DNA of 64,000 nt. Origin: Isoperla grammatica (Eukaryota; Arthropoda; Insecta; Plecoptera; Perlodidae). Both the position numbers and the translations under genes were made by a program. Below, one piece after another: positions 52,401 through 64,000 of this stretch. The stretch is taken from positions 29,637,298-29,701,297 of the forward strand of contig OX246746.1 in NCBI GenBank assembly GCA_945910005.1, given 5' to 3'. Under the pieces are notes generated by a model that ran no database searches, had not been told where the DNA came from, and saw nothing but the letters and a program-made list of their open reading frames with translations. Position 1 is the stretch's first letter; every line of letters starts with the position of its first letter.

Positions 52401-54012
52401 TATGATTGATATAACAGCATACATGACACACAGCCTAGAGCCGCGTACTATGATTGATATAACAGCATACATGACACACAGCCTAGAGCCGCGTACTATG
52501 ATTGATATAACAGCATACATGACACACAGCCTAGAGCCGCGTACTATGATTGATATAACAGCATACATGACACACAGCCTAGAGCCGCGTACTATGATTG
52601 ATATAACAGCATACATGGCACACAGCCTAGAGCCGCGTACTATGATTGATATAACAGCATACATGACACACAGCCTAGAGCCGCGTACTATGATTGATAT
52701 AACAGCATACATGGCACACAGCCTAGAGCCGCGTACTATGATTGATATAACAGCATACATGGCACACAGCCTAGAGCCGCGTACTATGATTGATATAACA
52801 GCATACATGGCACACAGCCTAGAGCCGCGTACTATGATTGATATAACAGCATACATGGCACACAGCCTAGAGCCGCGTACTATGATTGATATAACAGCAT
52901 ACATGGCACACAGCCTAGAGCCACGTACTATGATTGATATAACAGCATACATGGCACACAGCCTAGAGCCGCGTACTATGATTGATATAACAGCATACAT
53001 GGCACACACAGCCTAGAGCCGCGTACTATGATTGATATAACAGCATACATGGCACACAGCCTAGAGCCGCGTACTATGATTGATATAACAGCATACATGG
53101 CACACAGCCTAGAGCCGCGTACTATGATTGATATAACAGCATACATGGCACACACAGCCTAGAGCCGCGTACTATGATTGATATAACACCATACATGGCA
53201 CACAGCCTAGAGCCGCGTACTATGATTGATATAACAGCATACATGACACACAGCCTAGAGCCGCGTACTATGATTGATATAACAGCATACATGACACACA
53301 CAGCCTAGAGCCGCGTACTATGATTGATATACCAGCATACATGACACACACAGCCTAGAGCCGCGTACTATGATTGATATAACAGCATACATGGCACACA
53401 GCCTAGAGCCGCGTACTGATTGATATAACAGCATACATGACACACAGCCTAGAGCCGCGTACTATGATTGATATAACAGCATACATGGCACACACAGCCT
53501 AGAGCCGCGTACTATGATTGATATAACAGCATACATGACACACAGCCTAGAGCCGCGTACTATGATTGATATAACAGCATACATGGCACACAGCCTAGAG
53601 CCGCGTACTATGATTGATATAACAGCATACATGGCACACACAGCCTAGAGCCGCGTACTATGATTGATATAACAGCATACATGACACACACAGCCTAGAG
53701 CCGCGTACTATGATTGATATAACAGCATACATGGCACACAGCCTAGAGCCGCGTACTATGATTGATATAACAGCATACATGGCACACAGCCTAGAGCCGC
53801 GTACTATGATTGATATAACAGCATACATGGCACACAGCCTAGAGCCGCGTACTATGATTGATATAACAGCATACATGACACACACAGCCTAGAGCCGCGT
53901 ACTATGATTGATATAACAGCATACATGACACACACAGCCTAGAGCCGCGTACTATGATTGATATAACAGCATACATGACACACACAGCTTATAGCCGCGT
54001 ACTATGATTGAT
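43425..54012. repeat. Satellite B: 48/50-bp array, about 218 copies
   Basis: Highly regular units containing 'tgattgatataacagcatac', 'atg(a/g)cacacag', 'cctagagccgcgtac'. Most are 48 bp; a minority have an extra CA (50 bp). A two-state site (atgA/atgG) varies from unit to unit, and rarer variants (ccacgtac, cagtatac, cagtctag, ggcatacag, tagatccg, ccgtgtac, cttatagc) mark particular units. The 48-bp length (16 codons) keeps frames open on both strands for up to 379 codons. The 50-bp units break them, as expected if no coding constraint exists. The last unit decays at 54008 (gattcaacg). Confidence 0.98.
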
Positions 54013-54110
54013 TCAACGCTAATTGACCAATGAAGGTTGCGAACTATTTGCGCTGTGACAAAGGGGTGAAGGGGTAAAGTGTGGGGGGGGGGGTTGCTGG
54101 CGGCTGGCGC
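54013..54110. other. Array edge with G run
   Basis: Unique sequence starts here. A G run lies at 54083-54093. Confidence 0.5.
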
Positions 54111-54175
54111 CCCATCTCTATCCCGCATGACCTCCTGCGTCAACATGGCACCCTGATGGTCCCCGGTCCCTGTTA

Positions 54176-54310
54176 TTTACCTTCTCCACAGTTCGGCTCT
54201 TCACAATCCACTTGTCGGACTGGCATGTGGGCCTTGGGAGAGGCGGGGGCGTCATTAGCCGCATGCCAAAAGGGGCAGCAACGATCACACAAGAGAAAGC
54301 TTCCTTCAAC
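54176..54310. other. Possible small exon, strand unclear
   Basis: A GC-richer island between satellite B and AT-rich DNA. On the minus strand a frame ending VDCEEPNCGEG is followed by a good donor (gagaag|gtaaat), after a pyrimidine-rich acceptor-like 'cctctcccaag'. On the plus strand 'ttatttaccttctccacag' is an equally good acceptor, followed by an open frame of about 43 codons. Only one of these could be right, and neither peptide is recognised. I treat it as a candidate exon only. Confidence 0.25.
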
Positions 54311-57300
54311 TTACAAACTGATTGATTAAGATCGTCAATCGTATGGGAGAAGAAGAAAGAAACAATAAAGCTTTCATTTATACATTAATGTCAAAGAAGT
54401 AGAAAATAAAGTCATTTTGATATTGTTTGTTGTGATACATCATGCGCAAAATATATTAATTCTCCAAACCTGAATTAAATTACTTTGGACTAATTTTAAT
54501 GCATACTTATATTTAATTTCTTGCATTTCTGAACATGTAAGGGTCAGTCTTACAATGTCCCAATAACTACTTATTCGTGGAATAGCTTGTTTTCTCCATG
54601 GCAACGACCAATCAAAACTGTAGAAATCCTCCAAATAGCTTAATTGCTACAAATAACCATCCTATTAGGAGATTGTAAGACGGGCCCTAACATCTCTAGC
54701 GTACATTTATTTGATTTGCTCATTTAGTTTCAATCATTTCACCCTAATCAGGGTTTCCTACGAGTTATCTACTGAGTTAAGTTGATATTATTATCCTTGC
54801 CACTATTTAACCAGATGACCATATCACATGGTCAATCACGTCATGTTATACAATATGTGTCAATTTATGAGTATTGATGTCTGTTGGGAATGACCTCGGC
54901 CCGTCCTTCAACGTGACACTATTGTGTGGCCATGCAGGGGTTCAGTAAATAACATATATAACGATCACATAACATGCACATGAGCCCGGTTATCGACTGG
55001 AGGCAAATCTAGAATTATTCTTCAGAGAGAGGAGAGACGTTTGAAGATTTCGAAAATAAGATTTACCATTTTTGAGTTATTACAAATAATGCTGGATGAT
55101 TTGATGTTTCCTCGCTGCAAAAATCGTTGTCCATTTGTATGGTAATCGTGATGTTTTATTTTGTTTTCCAGTTATTCTCTTTCTTTTTGTCTTTTTAATT
55201 TGACGTCAGTCATAGTTCCGTTTTCGTATTCTGAGATTTATGAGTTTTATGTTTATAGCGAATAAAATTACCACTTCCATACGGAATTACATTTTATGTA
55301 TACGAATATTAAAAAACACGGATTTTATTATTCTAAAGCCAAATAAAACATAAATAGTTTTCTTAAGAAGTTTAAAAACAATGTCTTGTCCAATCAACGT
55401 AAAAAAAAAAAAAAAATTGCCAACATAATATAGGCTTACTTAAAATGTCAAATCTTCGAAGCTGTCTGTCACGCTATAGTACGATGCCCTTCTTTTATCA
55501 CTCTACTCTGCAGCTCAGCTCTCGTCGATAGCTATTTCCACCCCCTGCTGGCCAATAAATCACACCATGGGGTACCCAACTCGATGGCTCGGACCTTTCA
55601 ATTGAAATGCCCAATTCCCATCAAATCATTGCCTCCCGCTACCGCCACGCGCGAGCTTCTATACTGCTTCTACTTCTTTCTCAGCTCTCTCAGCTCTCTC
55701 ACATCACTCCTACCTACCTTCAATATTGCTTCCTTTCCTACCGTCAAAAACAACCACCGATATCGACTTTTTTGTGTGTAGTGTCCTTAGTTTCATTTTC
55801 GTGTTGTTTTTTTGTTTTATGTCAATTTATTTTTTATGTTATTAAATAACTTCATATTTATATACGTAACAACCTTTTGGAATTTTTTGCCCCGATCAAT
55901 TTTTCTCTTTTCTCTAGTAGCTTGTTTTCCTGATGTTCTATTTTGTTTAGCCTACTTTTATTGCGCTCAGTGTTTTCCAATTGTTTAATAGTAAATCTTG
56001 AGTCAAATTACTCTCCTATGTAAATCACGATGTTAGTATATGACAAGTAGCTTATAAAACGCTTTTTGTAATTAAACATTTTTGGATTTTTCATTACGTT
56101 TGCAACCGAGTACGGTACACAATAAATAAATAATCAATAACATTTTCATTATTTCTTAGTCACCTCCCTTCGTTTCTAGGAAGGGCATTTTAAGTATGTC
56201 GCAAACTGAATGTAAAGGTCAAACCATGTGCAACCCTAAGCGTAAGACGACCGGCCTTGTGTTGAATATTTTCATCTTCTGAGGGTGGGCTTGAGTTCCA
56301 AGCGGTCAGTAATCTAGGCGCCTCGCTTGCAAGCCAGCTAATATCTTCCACTATCTTAGGAACGTGGAAGAACGTACACATTCCACACCAGTTTGATAAG
56401 AGCTTCCCAGTTCACCTGTAGAATGCGCTCGAATTCCTCGGCAGGATTAATCTTCCCAACTGGGAAATCTCTAACGCAATAGGACCACCCGACGCAGCCC
56501 TCTGATATAGAAAATGGAGAAAGTAACAACGGGATTGTTTAATTTTCACCGTATTAATAATTTAATAGTTTCGTTTCATTGTGAACCACCATTGTTACCT
56601 CTTTCGCCTGGTTTCGCTCACACTCCCCACCCCTATACCCATCTTCTCATTTATTTAGCCGCAGCTGTATCTCTTTATCCCTAGAGTAGGACTTGGTTCC
56701 ATTCATTTCCAGCACAAAACTGTCCTTACAAAGCTCTTAATCCCTCGGAGAAGCGAGACAGTAGAAATACTTGAAACAATAACGAACAATATGATCGTAG
56801 CCAGATTTAAGATGTTATACGTAGGTCTATTTAAGATGGAGCCCTGTTGTTTCTCACTTCATAATAATCTCAGAACGTGTTCACACCCACACGTATAATA
56901 TTCGGCAGCGGGATTTTTTTTTTGTTGAGATCCAGAGAAAGCTTAGTTCAAAATGCTAAAACCACACAGAATTAGTTTTTTAGTTATATCAACACTACAC
57001 AATATTGAACAAGTGCAAACTGTGCGGGACACGGTTTCATAAAAGCTGCAACTGCATGAAAAAACTTACAAATATATTGTAACCAGTAGGACAGTGTTAA
57101 CTTTATTAATTTATCCCAACTACAATAATCAAAAATTAACTTAAATATTTTTATCTACGTTTATTTTATTGTATTTAGTTTACTGGATCCTTGCGGTCAC
57201 CCAATGTATGAGGGACAGCTGGGCAGCAGGAAAGTACAATGTTTTTTTCTCTCTCAATTTTAGACTCTTAAAACTCTTAATTATTCAATTATCGGTTGCA

Positions 57301-58326
57301 AGTTATTAAAAGTCAGTGGCAGCAGAGCGTGAGAATTTCTCACGCTCAGATTCTTTGAGTTACTTAAAAGAACAATGAATTATAATGTTTCATTTAATTG
57401 TACAAATATTGCATGGGTCTACACCGCTCTAGCTAATACGTGGCTCACTTTATTTGCCAACTTTCGTCGTATTCTTTACCATGCAAAGCGCCATGCAGGA
57501 TGGTCTAGGCTCTGCGCCAAAGTTGCAATAAACGAGCCAGGCTCCACTTAGAGTAATTCAAGGGCTGAATGAAATGTCGCCGTGGCTTATAATACGCGTA
57601 AAACAGTGTTGTTTTATAACAACTGGTAATTCATTTCAACTCCGCCCATAGAGAAATGTTTCAACCGTTTTGTCTTTTTACTAAATGAAGGGTAGCCTAC
57701 AAGTCAATAATATCTGACCAAGTTACAAGTATCACATTTAATATCCTCTACTGTAAATTATTTAAAAATGAAAAATGTGTTGTATGAATTTACATTCTAA
57801 AATCATCAGTAGTCTACAAGTTCGCCACGACCCGAATACGTGTTTACCACAGAGGAATAAAAGAAGCTATCTCCAACAGTGGATATTGATACGGGGTTGT
57901 TGGGTGAAATGAGGGGTGTGACAGAAGGGAAGAGAACAGGAAAACGTGGATTAACAAATTCATGAACTAGAAGGAAGCAAATCGGTTCGAAGGAAATAGA
58001 GACATCCGAGGAATGACGACTGAGAGCACAACATGAACCGTACGACACAAGTTATTGACGAATATACAACAGCGCTTTAGCTCTTCTCATAACTGACGTG
58101 GCATCACTGCTAAAGTTCCGTCGCGTCAACAAGCAATGTGAGCTGGCAATTCTCAGAAGAAACGGTCGCTCCACGCGGTCTATTTCAACGGTATCTGCTT
58201 ATTAGTATCCACTGCATGGAGTGCACCAACCTCGCTTGAAATGTGCCTTGACAACGCCTGCCAATAGACGTGCTGATGGAATCACTACAATATCGGAGGC
58301 ATGCGAACGAGTTGCAACCAGATTTA
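54311..58326. other. Long unassigned AT-rich stretch
   Basis: About 4 kb with no gene, transposon end or array I can support. An A run lies at 55401-55416, 'ctctcagctctctcagctct' sits near 55676, and a perfect 11-bp inverted repeat with a 1-base loop at 57325-57347. Confidence 0.5.
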
Positions 58327-58474
58327 TGCTACGTTTACAGCTACGCGTTGCGAGCGAAGCGAGGGCGCGAGCTCCAATCAGCGGCCGAGTTTCATGCAAA
58401 GAAGCTACAAACTCGGCCGCTGATTGGAGCTCGCGCCCTCGCTTCGCTCGCAACGCGTAGCTGTAAACGTAGCA
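58327..58474. mobile_element. MITE with perfect 66-bp inverted arms
   Basis: Arms 58327-58392 and 58409-58474 are exact reverse complements over all 66 bases, separated by a 16-base loop. The outer ends read TGCTACGTTTACAGC. The element is flanked by TTA on both sides (58324-58326 and 58475-58477). A 3-bp TTA duplication fits PIF/Harbinger-type insertion, though a TA duplication cannot be excluded. Overlapping frames on both strands are produced by the palindrome. Confidence 0.85.
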
Positions 58475-58477
58475 TTA

Positions 58478-61400
58478 GGTTGGTAGTTGTCACATACATC
58501 ACTTCACTATTACATAATCCACGGAACTATCACGCTAGATTACCATTCTACAGCAACGAGGGCCACTAAAATAGTCCCCTGTTACTTCCCACCGCAAGTG
58601 GTCGTTTACATACGCCAACGGAGAAACAAGTTCGTTGGTCTGCTCTACTACGTCTCAATTTTGGAGGAAACTATACATTTTTATGGCCACACTTCACCGA
58701 GAAAGTTCAAAAACAAAACTTTCAGGACTAAATGGGCTGTGAATAGCAAACAGTTAATATTATGGTAATCCGTGCTAGGAATACTTTATTTTCCATATAT
58801 ATTCTATAATTTCCATTTGTCTCGTTGAGCTTTGTCTTTTAAAGTGAAATAATACATTGAAGTTAATAGTTCCATGACCATAAGAATATGAAAGTAACGC
58901 ATCATATGGTTGATCCAGAGGTGGATGGGTGACCGCCCTCTTCCGAACCAAAGTTTTTAATTAATTCACTTTTGCCTAGTTCGTTTCGTTATCTATAATT
59001 AATTAATATTTTGAAAATGTATATCTATCGTTTGCTATTGTACGTATAGCGACAAATGATGACGTTTATCCGATTGTATTATTGTGAATGAAAATGCACA
59101 CTGAAACAATAAAGATTACCCCCCCCCCCCCCCGTTACTACTAAGGTTGAGTGAGAGGCCGCTACGCCACTGGCAACAACAGCGCCACAGTAACTGACAT
59201 TACTAAAACAGCAAGAAACTCAGCTACCAAAGCCCCATTTGCTTAATGCATTTCATCATAAGGCGCAAGTATGATTTTTATTACTCTATTTTGAGTTCCC
59301 ACGAGTAACTCAATGTTACGTCCAACAATAATAATATGCTCTTAACAGAATGGCCCATCAAGTGGTAACAAACAGCTTGACGTATTAAACATACATTCGC
59401 CGGTGGTGTAATGTACAGGTCCCTAGTACGCGTGTAACGGTAATAAAAACCAAACGGCGCCAGGTACAGGCCAAGCATACCACGGCGAATGAATCTTTTA
59501 GAACGAGGCTGCTCCTCGTACACTCAGTTCCACCTCCCAAGTCATCAGCACACTTCTAAAGTAAACATTATGAAGAAAACTTCGTCCACCACGTCCACAA
59601 TCCCTCGGAAAACAAGAGAAATACATAAAAACTTGTCCACACACTCATAAAGGGGCTCTCGGACCAACGTTGGTTCACGAACCGAGTAGCAAGGTAGAAA
59701 TTCTGATGCCATCTGCAATTCAAATGACAAAAACCCTCTACCCCTACCACCCCTTTTTCCTCATTCCCCTTCTCCTTCCCCTACATCTACCTCGACTGGC
59801 ATCCATCTACAAAGCTTCTCCTGCCAATTTCCCGTTTCAATTTCAGCGACTTCCAACTGAATATCAAATGCCTAGGTTTTCCTGGAGCTATGCGCCACTC
59901 ACTACTCCGCGCTGGCGTATAGCACACTGCACACGACCCTGTATTGCATACTTTAGTGATGTAACTCAATAGAAACGTAGTTCACTAGATATACCTGAGA
60001 TTAGAGATAAGTTAACCCAATGACGTGAAAGCAACATCAGTGGGATTTATTCAGCAGAGTACATGCGACTCACAACCGCACGGGCTAGGCTGTGCTGTGC
60101 TCTACGATCCAGGCGGAGGTTTACCTACTATCTGTATTAAATATTGCATGAGAACATTACCAACTTACTTACGGATTAATTGGAAGTTGTATGTACACAT
60201 CATTTGAGTTCTTGTTTTAAATCTGAACTGTGTGCACGATCTAAGTAAAATTTTTGATTTTGGTTGATGTTAAAATATCAATATTTTTAGTTAGTTTGTG
60301 ATTGCCTTAACTAATGTTAAGGCTTCAGTTTCTGGGCCAATAATTTTGGCTGAAATGTGGTTTCAAATAGCATAACTGCATTAAATAAACACACTAAAAA
60401 AATCCCACATTCTGCATCATGACTAAAGTTCTTCATCGTAATACTTAAAATATGATGTTCAGTTACATACACAAGTTCCCTTTTTGCACTAACTATTGAG
60501 CTAGCATAAGGAAAAATACAAAAGAAATTCGAAACATCTTTAGCATCGCACCCACACGAAAAACAAAATTTAAAAAGTACAATCCATATCTAAAAGGGTT
60601 AATTCAAGTGATCAATCTTGAAAACACATGTGAAATTAACTTATCTATGCTATAAGAACCTTGCAGATTGTCAATGTTTAATTAATAATGTAAATCATTA
60701 GGTATGAATGGATAATTTGAAGGGAATAACTAAGGGATATTTCTAGGACTGTCCCAACAGCAACGCAATAATATAATTGAAGGAAAATTGATCAAATCTT
60801 CATTTTATAAAATTATCCGTTGGGTTAATTTAGTTCTCGCGAACCCGAGAACTTCCTTCAGAATCACACTGAAGCAATTTCTGTTTGTATCTATGTTTTG
60901 TTTTAGTGAGCGTACACGTCCTCCCTGTGTGAAGCGGTGTCATCACGCAGCCTACTCCTGTGGAAGACAACCGACGGGGACAAAGCTAGATAAACGTTAC
61001 AAGTGTAAGTGTAGACAGACAGTTGGATCCACAGGACGATACTGAGGCAAACAAACAGATTAACAATAACAAGATGAAAACCAAACAAACTTCCCCTTCG
61101 TTCGGAAGTTCCAACATATTCTATTGTATTTGTAGAATACTTCCTACCACCCCACTCAACCATAAGACCGCTGAGACTGAGATGCAAGGTTTACTTAGCA
61201 AACCACGATGATCAAGCATGACATTGAAATTTCATCTGGTTTGAGTGAATCTGAGATGGAATTTGGCCAAACGTCGGTCGTAAGTCTGAACTATTCTCAT
61301 TCCAGCATTCTCGTCAGCTCGAATAGCTTTCCATGACTGCTTGTTCCTATTTCTGTCGTAATAACCACTTGAGCCCTGAAGCGCGCGTGAGTCTTACGTT

Positions 61401-62526
61401 TTGCCCCCTCTTCTTCTCTCCTTGAACACCTACAACCCTTAGAGAGCACTATACCTTCCAACCCTCACTCAAACCAACTTCACGCTCCTACCATGGAAGA
61501 CAAGTTACGTTTCATATTGACTAATTTCATACTGCAGAAGCTCATCGTTCTTAATCGAGACTTTTGAATAAGTTTGCTTTGAAATTATCCCGGAAAGAAT
61601 GTTTACGGAGCCAATATTTATTTGCGACTGATGATCAAGTGAACTTTTTCCACCGAATAGGTTCAAATTGTTCAAACTGAGACTAACTCAACTGAATTAG
61701 TTTTAACTGAAAGCGGTACAAACTTGTAGAATGATATTACGTTTTGTTTTTTTTGTTTTCTTTTACATTCATTCCTTCTTTAGTTAACCGAAGACACTAC
61801 GGATGCATTATTCCAACTCGGGTAAACATTAAAATAAATAAATACAACTATACGAGCAAATCATTTTATTAACTATTATTGTTGATAAACAAAAATTCTT
61901 AAAACGGCGGAATATAATGAAATACACCACAGACCACACGAACAGTAATCAGGGTCATAAAAAATACCTTACCAAAGTGCGCAAATTTTTGAGAGCTCCC
62001 AAATATGGTCTCGTAAGATGGTAACATATTTAAATGATATAGGTTGCTATTTTGGGAAGTTATTAATTACATATCTCTTAACTAGTTCCCAAAACTGCAA
62101 TTAACTTCAAATCCTTTAATTAGTTCCCAAAATAAAAAACATACCTCAACATTAATTGAAAAATTAAAAATTATCAATCCATTTTATAGTTGTTATGAAA
62201 TCACGTCTGGTTATTAATCATCGTTTCGGTATTGGGTAGCGTTCGCAAGACATCACCAAAACACGTTAATACCACGCGGTATTAAGGTTGGGGCTACATC
62301 TCCGCCTTGTGTTAGATGAGTGTATCGTTATTACATAGCACAAGAAATAACATTTTATATTATTATTACAGAACCACAATATTTTTGTTAATGTTATATT
62401 CAGTCCAGATCATAAGTCCAATAATATATGCACGTCTCATTTCTATTCCTGTAATAATTTCAATAATACAGAACTATCTATGTTTATTAAAATGATATTA
62501 TACAATGTGACAGTTTCTAAATTCAT
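58478..62526. other. Long unassigned AT-rich stretch
   Basis: About 4 kb without a gene I can support; the longest frame is 100 codons (59670-59972) and overlaps minus-strand frames. A C run lies at 59119-59133. Confidence 0.5.
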
Positions 62527-62712
62527 TTCTTAGCTGATAAAAAACCAAAACCCAGGGTGGAATCACTTTTTCACTATCTTCAAAAGTTCACAAGATATCA
62601 ATATAAAAACGATAACTTAGCGAGTTGGGTGTTATCTTCTTCATCTTATGTATACGTTTTGACGGTACACGATTATGCTATGCAAACTAAGATCTCGCTT
62701 CACCATTTGAAA
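62527..62712 (+). repeat. Dispersed family C, copy at 62.5 kb
   Basis: Shares 'tagctgat', 'aaaaccaaa', 'gaatcactttttca-tatctt', 'agatatcaatataaaa' and 'ttcaccattt' in order with the copy at 23828-23990. The longer overlap of these two copies shows the family extends at least 180 bases. Confidence 0.55.
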
Positions 62713-64000
62713 AAAAAACTCTGTTGGTATTTTGCTGTTAGGGTCCTCGTTTTATGTCGGAAGTGGGGGGGGGGGGGGGGGGGCGGCTCTTCATTAACAC
62801 AATTGCTCACTTTATATCACCCGCCCCTCTACGCCCCCAAAATACAATTTACTTAAGTATCAAATCTCAGATGGGCTAGGAACATGTACGCGGGGTACAA
62901 CACTCTTAAAACAAAATGACTGATTACACTTTCCATTAATTATAGAATGTGTTTGGATTTTACGTCTTGGTTAACTGACTTTGTCAAATAATTAATTTAC
63001 TAATAAACTAGCGTTGACTCGTAACTTTAAGAGCAATGCTTTCTGAACCCCTTTAATCTTAGTTGGTTAGATGGGGGGGGGGGGGAATCCCGAGACAACC
63101 GACTGTTCGCAGGGGTAATATGGATCATATTCTAGATTGACAACCGTGATTATGACAAGGGCTGTGAACTGTGACAAGAAGCTGGCAATGTAATATTAGT
63201 TAGAGTGTGTGGAGTACTACAATGTGTCATTTCATGCTTGGAATAATCTACAAGCCGTATCCATAGTTGCTAGGAATGAGTTGCAAGGAAAGGAAGAAGG
63301 AGTTGAAAACCACGTGGTTTTAGGATATATTTTATACTAATTGTGAATATCACGTAACTTCTAGTAATATACGATTGTGTTAAGTGTTTAGTGGGCCTCT
63401 AGTACAGCTCGTTCAATTTTCACTCACTTGTATTTTCGGATATATAAATAGACTCCAGTGTAGAAACGTACTTGCTTGTAAGTACACAGCTCTTGAAGAG
63501 GCCGTTTATGGGCTGGCTGAATGAGACTTTGGCATCGCATTTAAGCTTGAAAGAAAAGTGAGAAAGATCCGTTTTATGTTTCAAGAGATATTCTTTATAG
63601 AGCTAGCTTGATATTTATAACATTTTCGCTTCTTTTCCCATGAAAAGATTAAATGAGAAAACGGACAAAGTTAAGAAATTAAAGAAAAATACTGTCGACG
63701 CCGTTCAGCATTTCCTCGACTTGTAGGCCATAATTAGCCGGCTACCCTTACTGTTAGTCGGTCTCTTCGTCAAACAACTTGGTGCTGAATTTTCTAGAAA
63801 AATTTTCAATTACACGACTTTGGTCGGGTTAGAGGGTGTAGATGTGGTGCCAGATGCGTGGAATGATGCCACAGCTAAGAAATCCGCGCTAGGGACCACA
63901 ATGATGCTACAGGCAGCTTGCAACGTCTGTCGTATACCTACCTCACACGTCTACTTCATGTTTCACAAGCTTGAACACACCTTATGGCAGTGACAAGTAT
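62713..64000. other. Unassigned DNA with G runs
   Basis: I see no gene. G runs lie at 62765-62783 and 63073-63085. Confidence 0.5.

Noticed and set aside
43468..53892. Many long open frames on both strands (up to 379 codons) in satellite B
   Set aside because: They arise because the unit is 48 bp (16 codons) without stops. They are broken by 50-bp units and are open on both strands at once.
43425..54012. CRISPR-like array
   Set aside because: Units are contiguous copies with no unique spacers, in a eukaryotic context with no cas genes.
58202..58569. Overlapping ORFs on both strands at the MITE
   Set aside because: The perfect palindrome makes both strands read alike.
59119..59133. Long C and G runs (also 4049, 21744, 54083, 62765, 63073) as features of interest
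   Set aside because: Simple homopolymers whose exact length is unreliable in sequencing.

Overview
This window looks like a gene-poor, repeat-dominated stretch of an animal nuclear genome. It is AT-rich outside the satellites. No reading frame looks like a bacterial or viral gene, and there are no operons or ribosome-binding sites. It does hold microsatellites, tRNA-derived SINE pieces, a hAT-type transposon, palindromic MITEs, a Helitron/HINE-like repeat family and two very large satellite arrays. The SINE body (an 'aatgctgggatt' core after a tRNA-like head) and the HINE-like element resemble repeats I associate with insects. My best guess is a stick insect such as Timema, but that rests on recalled resemblance and is weak.

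Layout. 1-9.5 kb: AT-rich DNA with a (CTTA)n tract, a tRNA-Tyr-like relic, a (TTA)n tract, a 69-bp minisatellite, an 8-bp repeat, two SINE fragments and a 53-bp minisatellite. 9.5-13 kb: two related copies of a dispersed element that both begin CAGTGG, a MITE next to the first copy, and a short frame with a retropepsin-like motif. 14-17 kb: a hexamer repeat and a SINE on the minus strand. 17.4-19.3 kb: three head-to-tail copies of a HINE/DINE-1-like element, the last with an internal duplication of about 355 bp. 19.3-32 kb: mostly unassigned DNA with SINE pieces, a second dispersed family and a decayed tandem repeat.

32.1-39.5 kb is satellite A, about 100 copies of a 74/66-bp palindrome-rich unit. 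A 459-bp hAT element with an exact 8-bp target-site duplication sits at its edge. 42.5-43.4 kb holds a fold-back element and an inverted HINE copy that directly abuts satellite B (43.4-54.0 kb). Satellite B has about 218 copies of a 48/50-bp unit with higher-order structure. 54-64 kb is mostly unassigned; it holds a possible small exon near 54.2 kb and a recent MITE with perfect 66-bp inverted arms at 58.3 kb.

I found no protein-coding gene I can support with confidence. The long open frames in the satellites exist because the unit lengths (48, 66 and 69 bp) are multiples of three. Genes therefore cannot be described as working together here. The biological interest lies in satellite structure and transposable-element history. 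I did not find a convincing new gene system.
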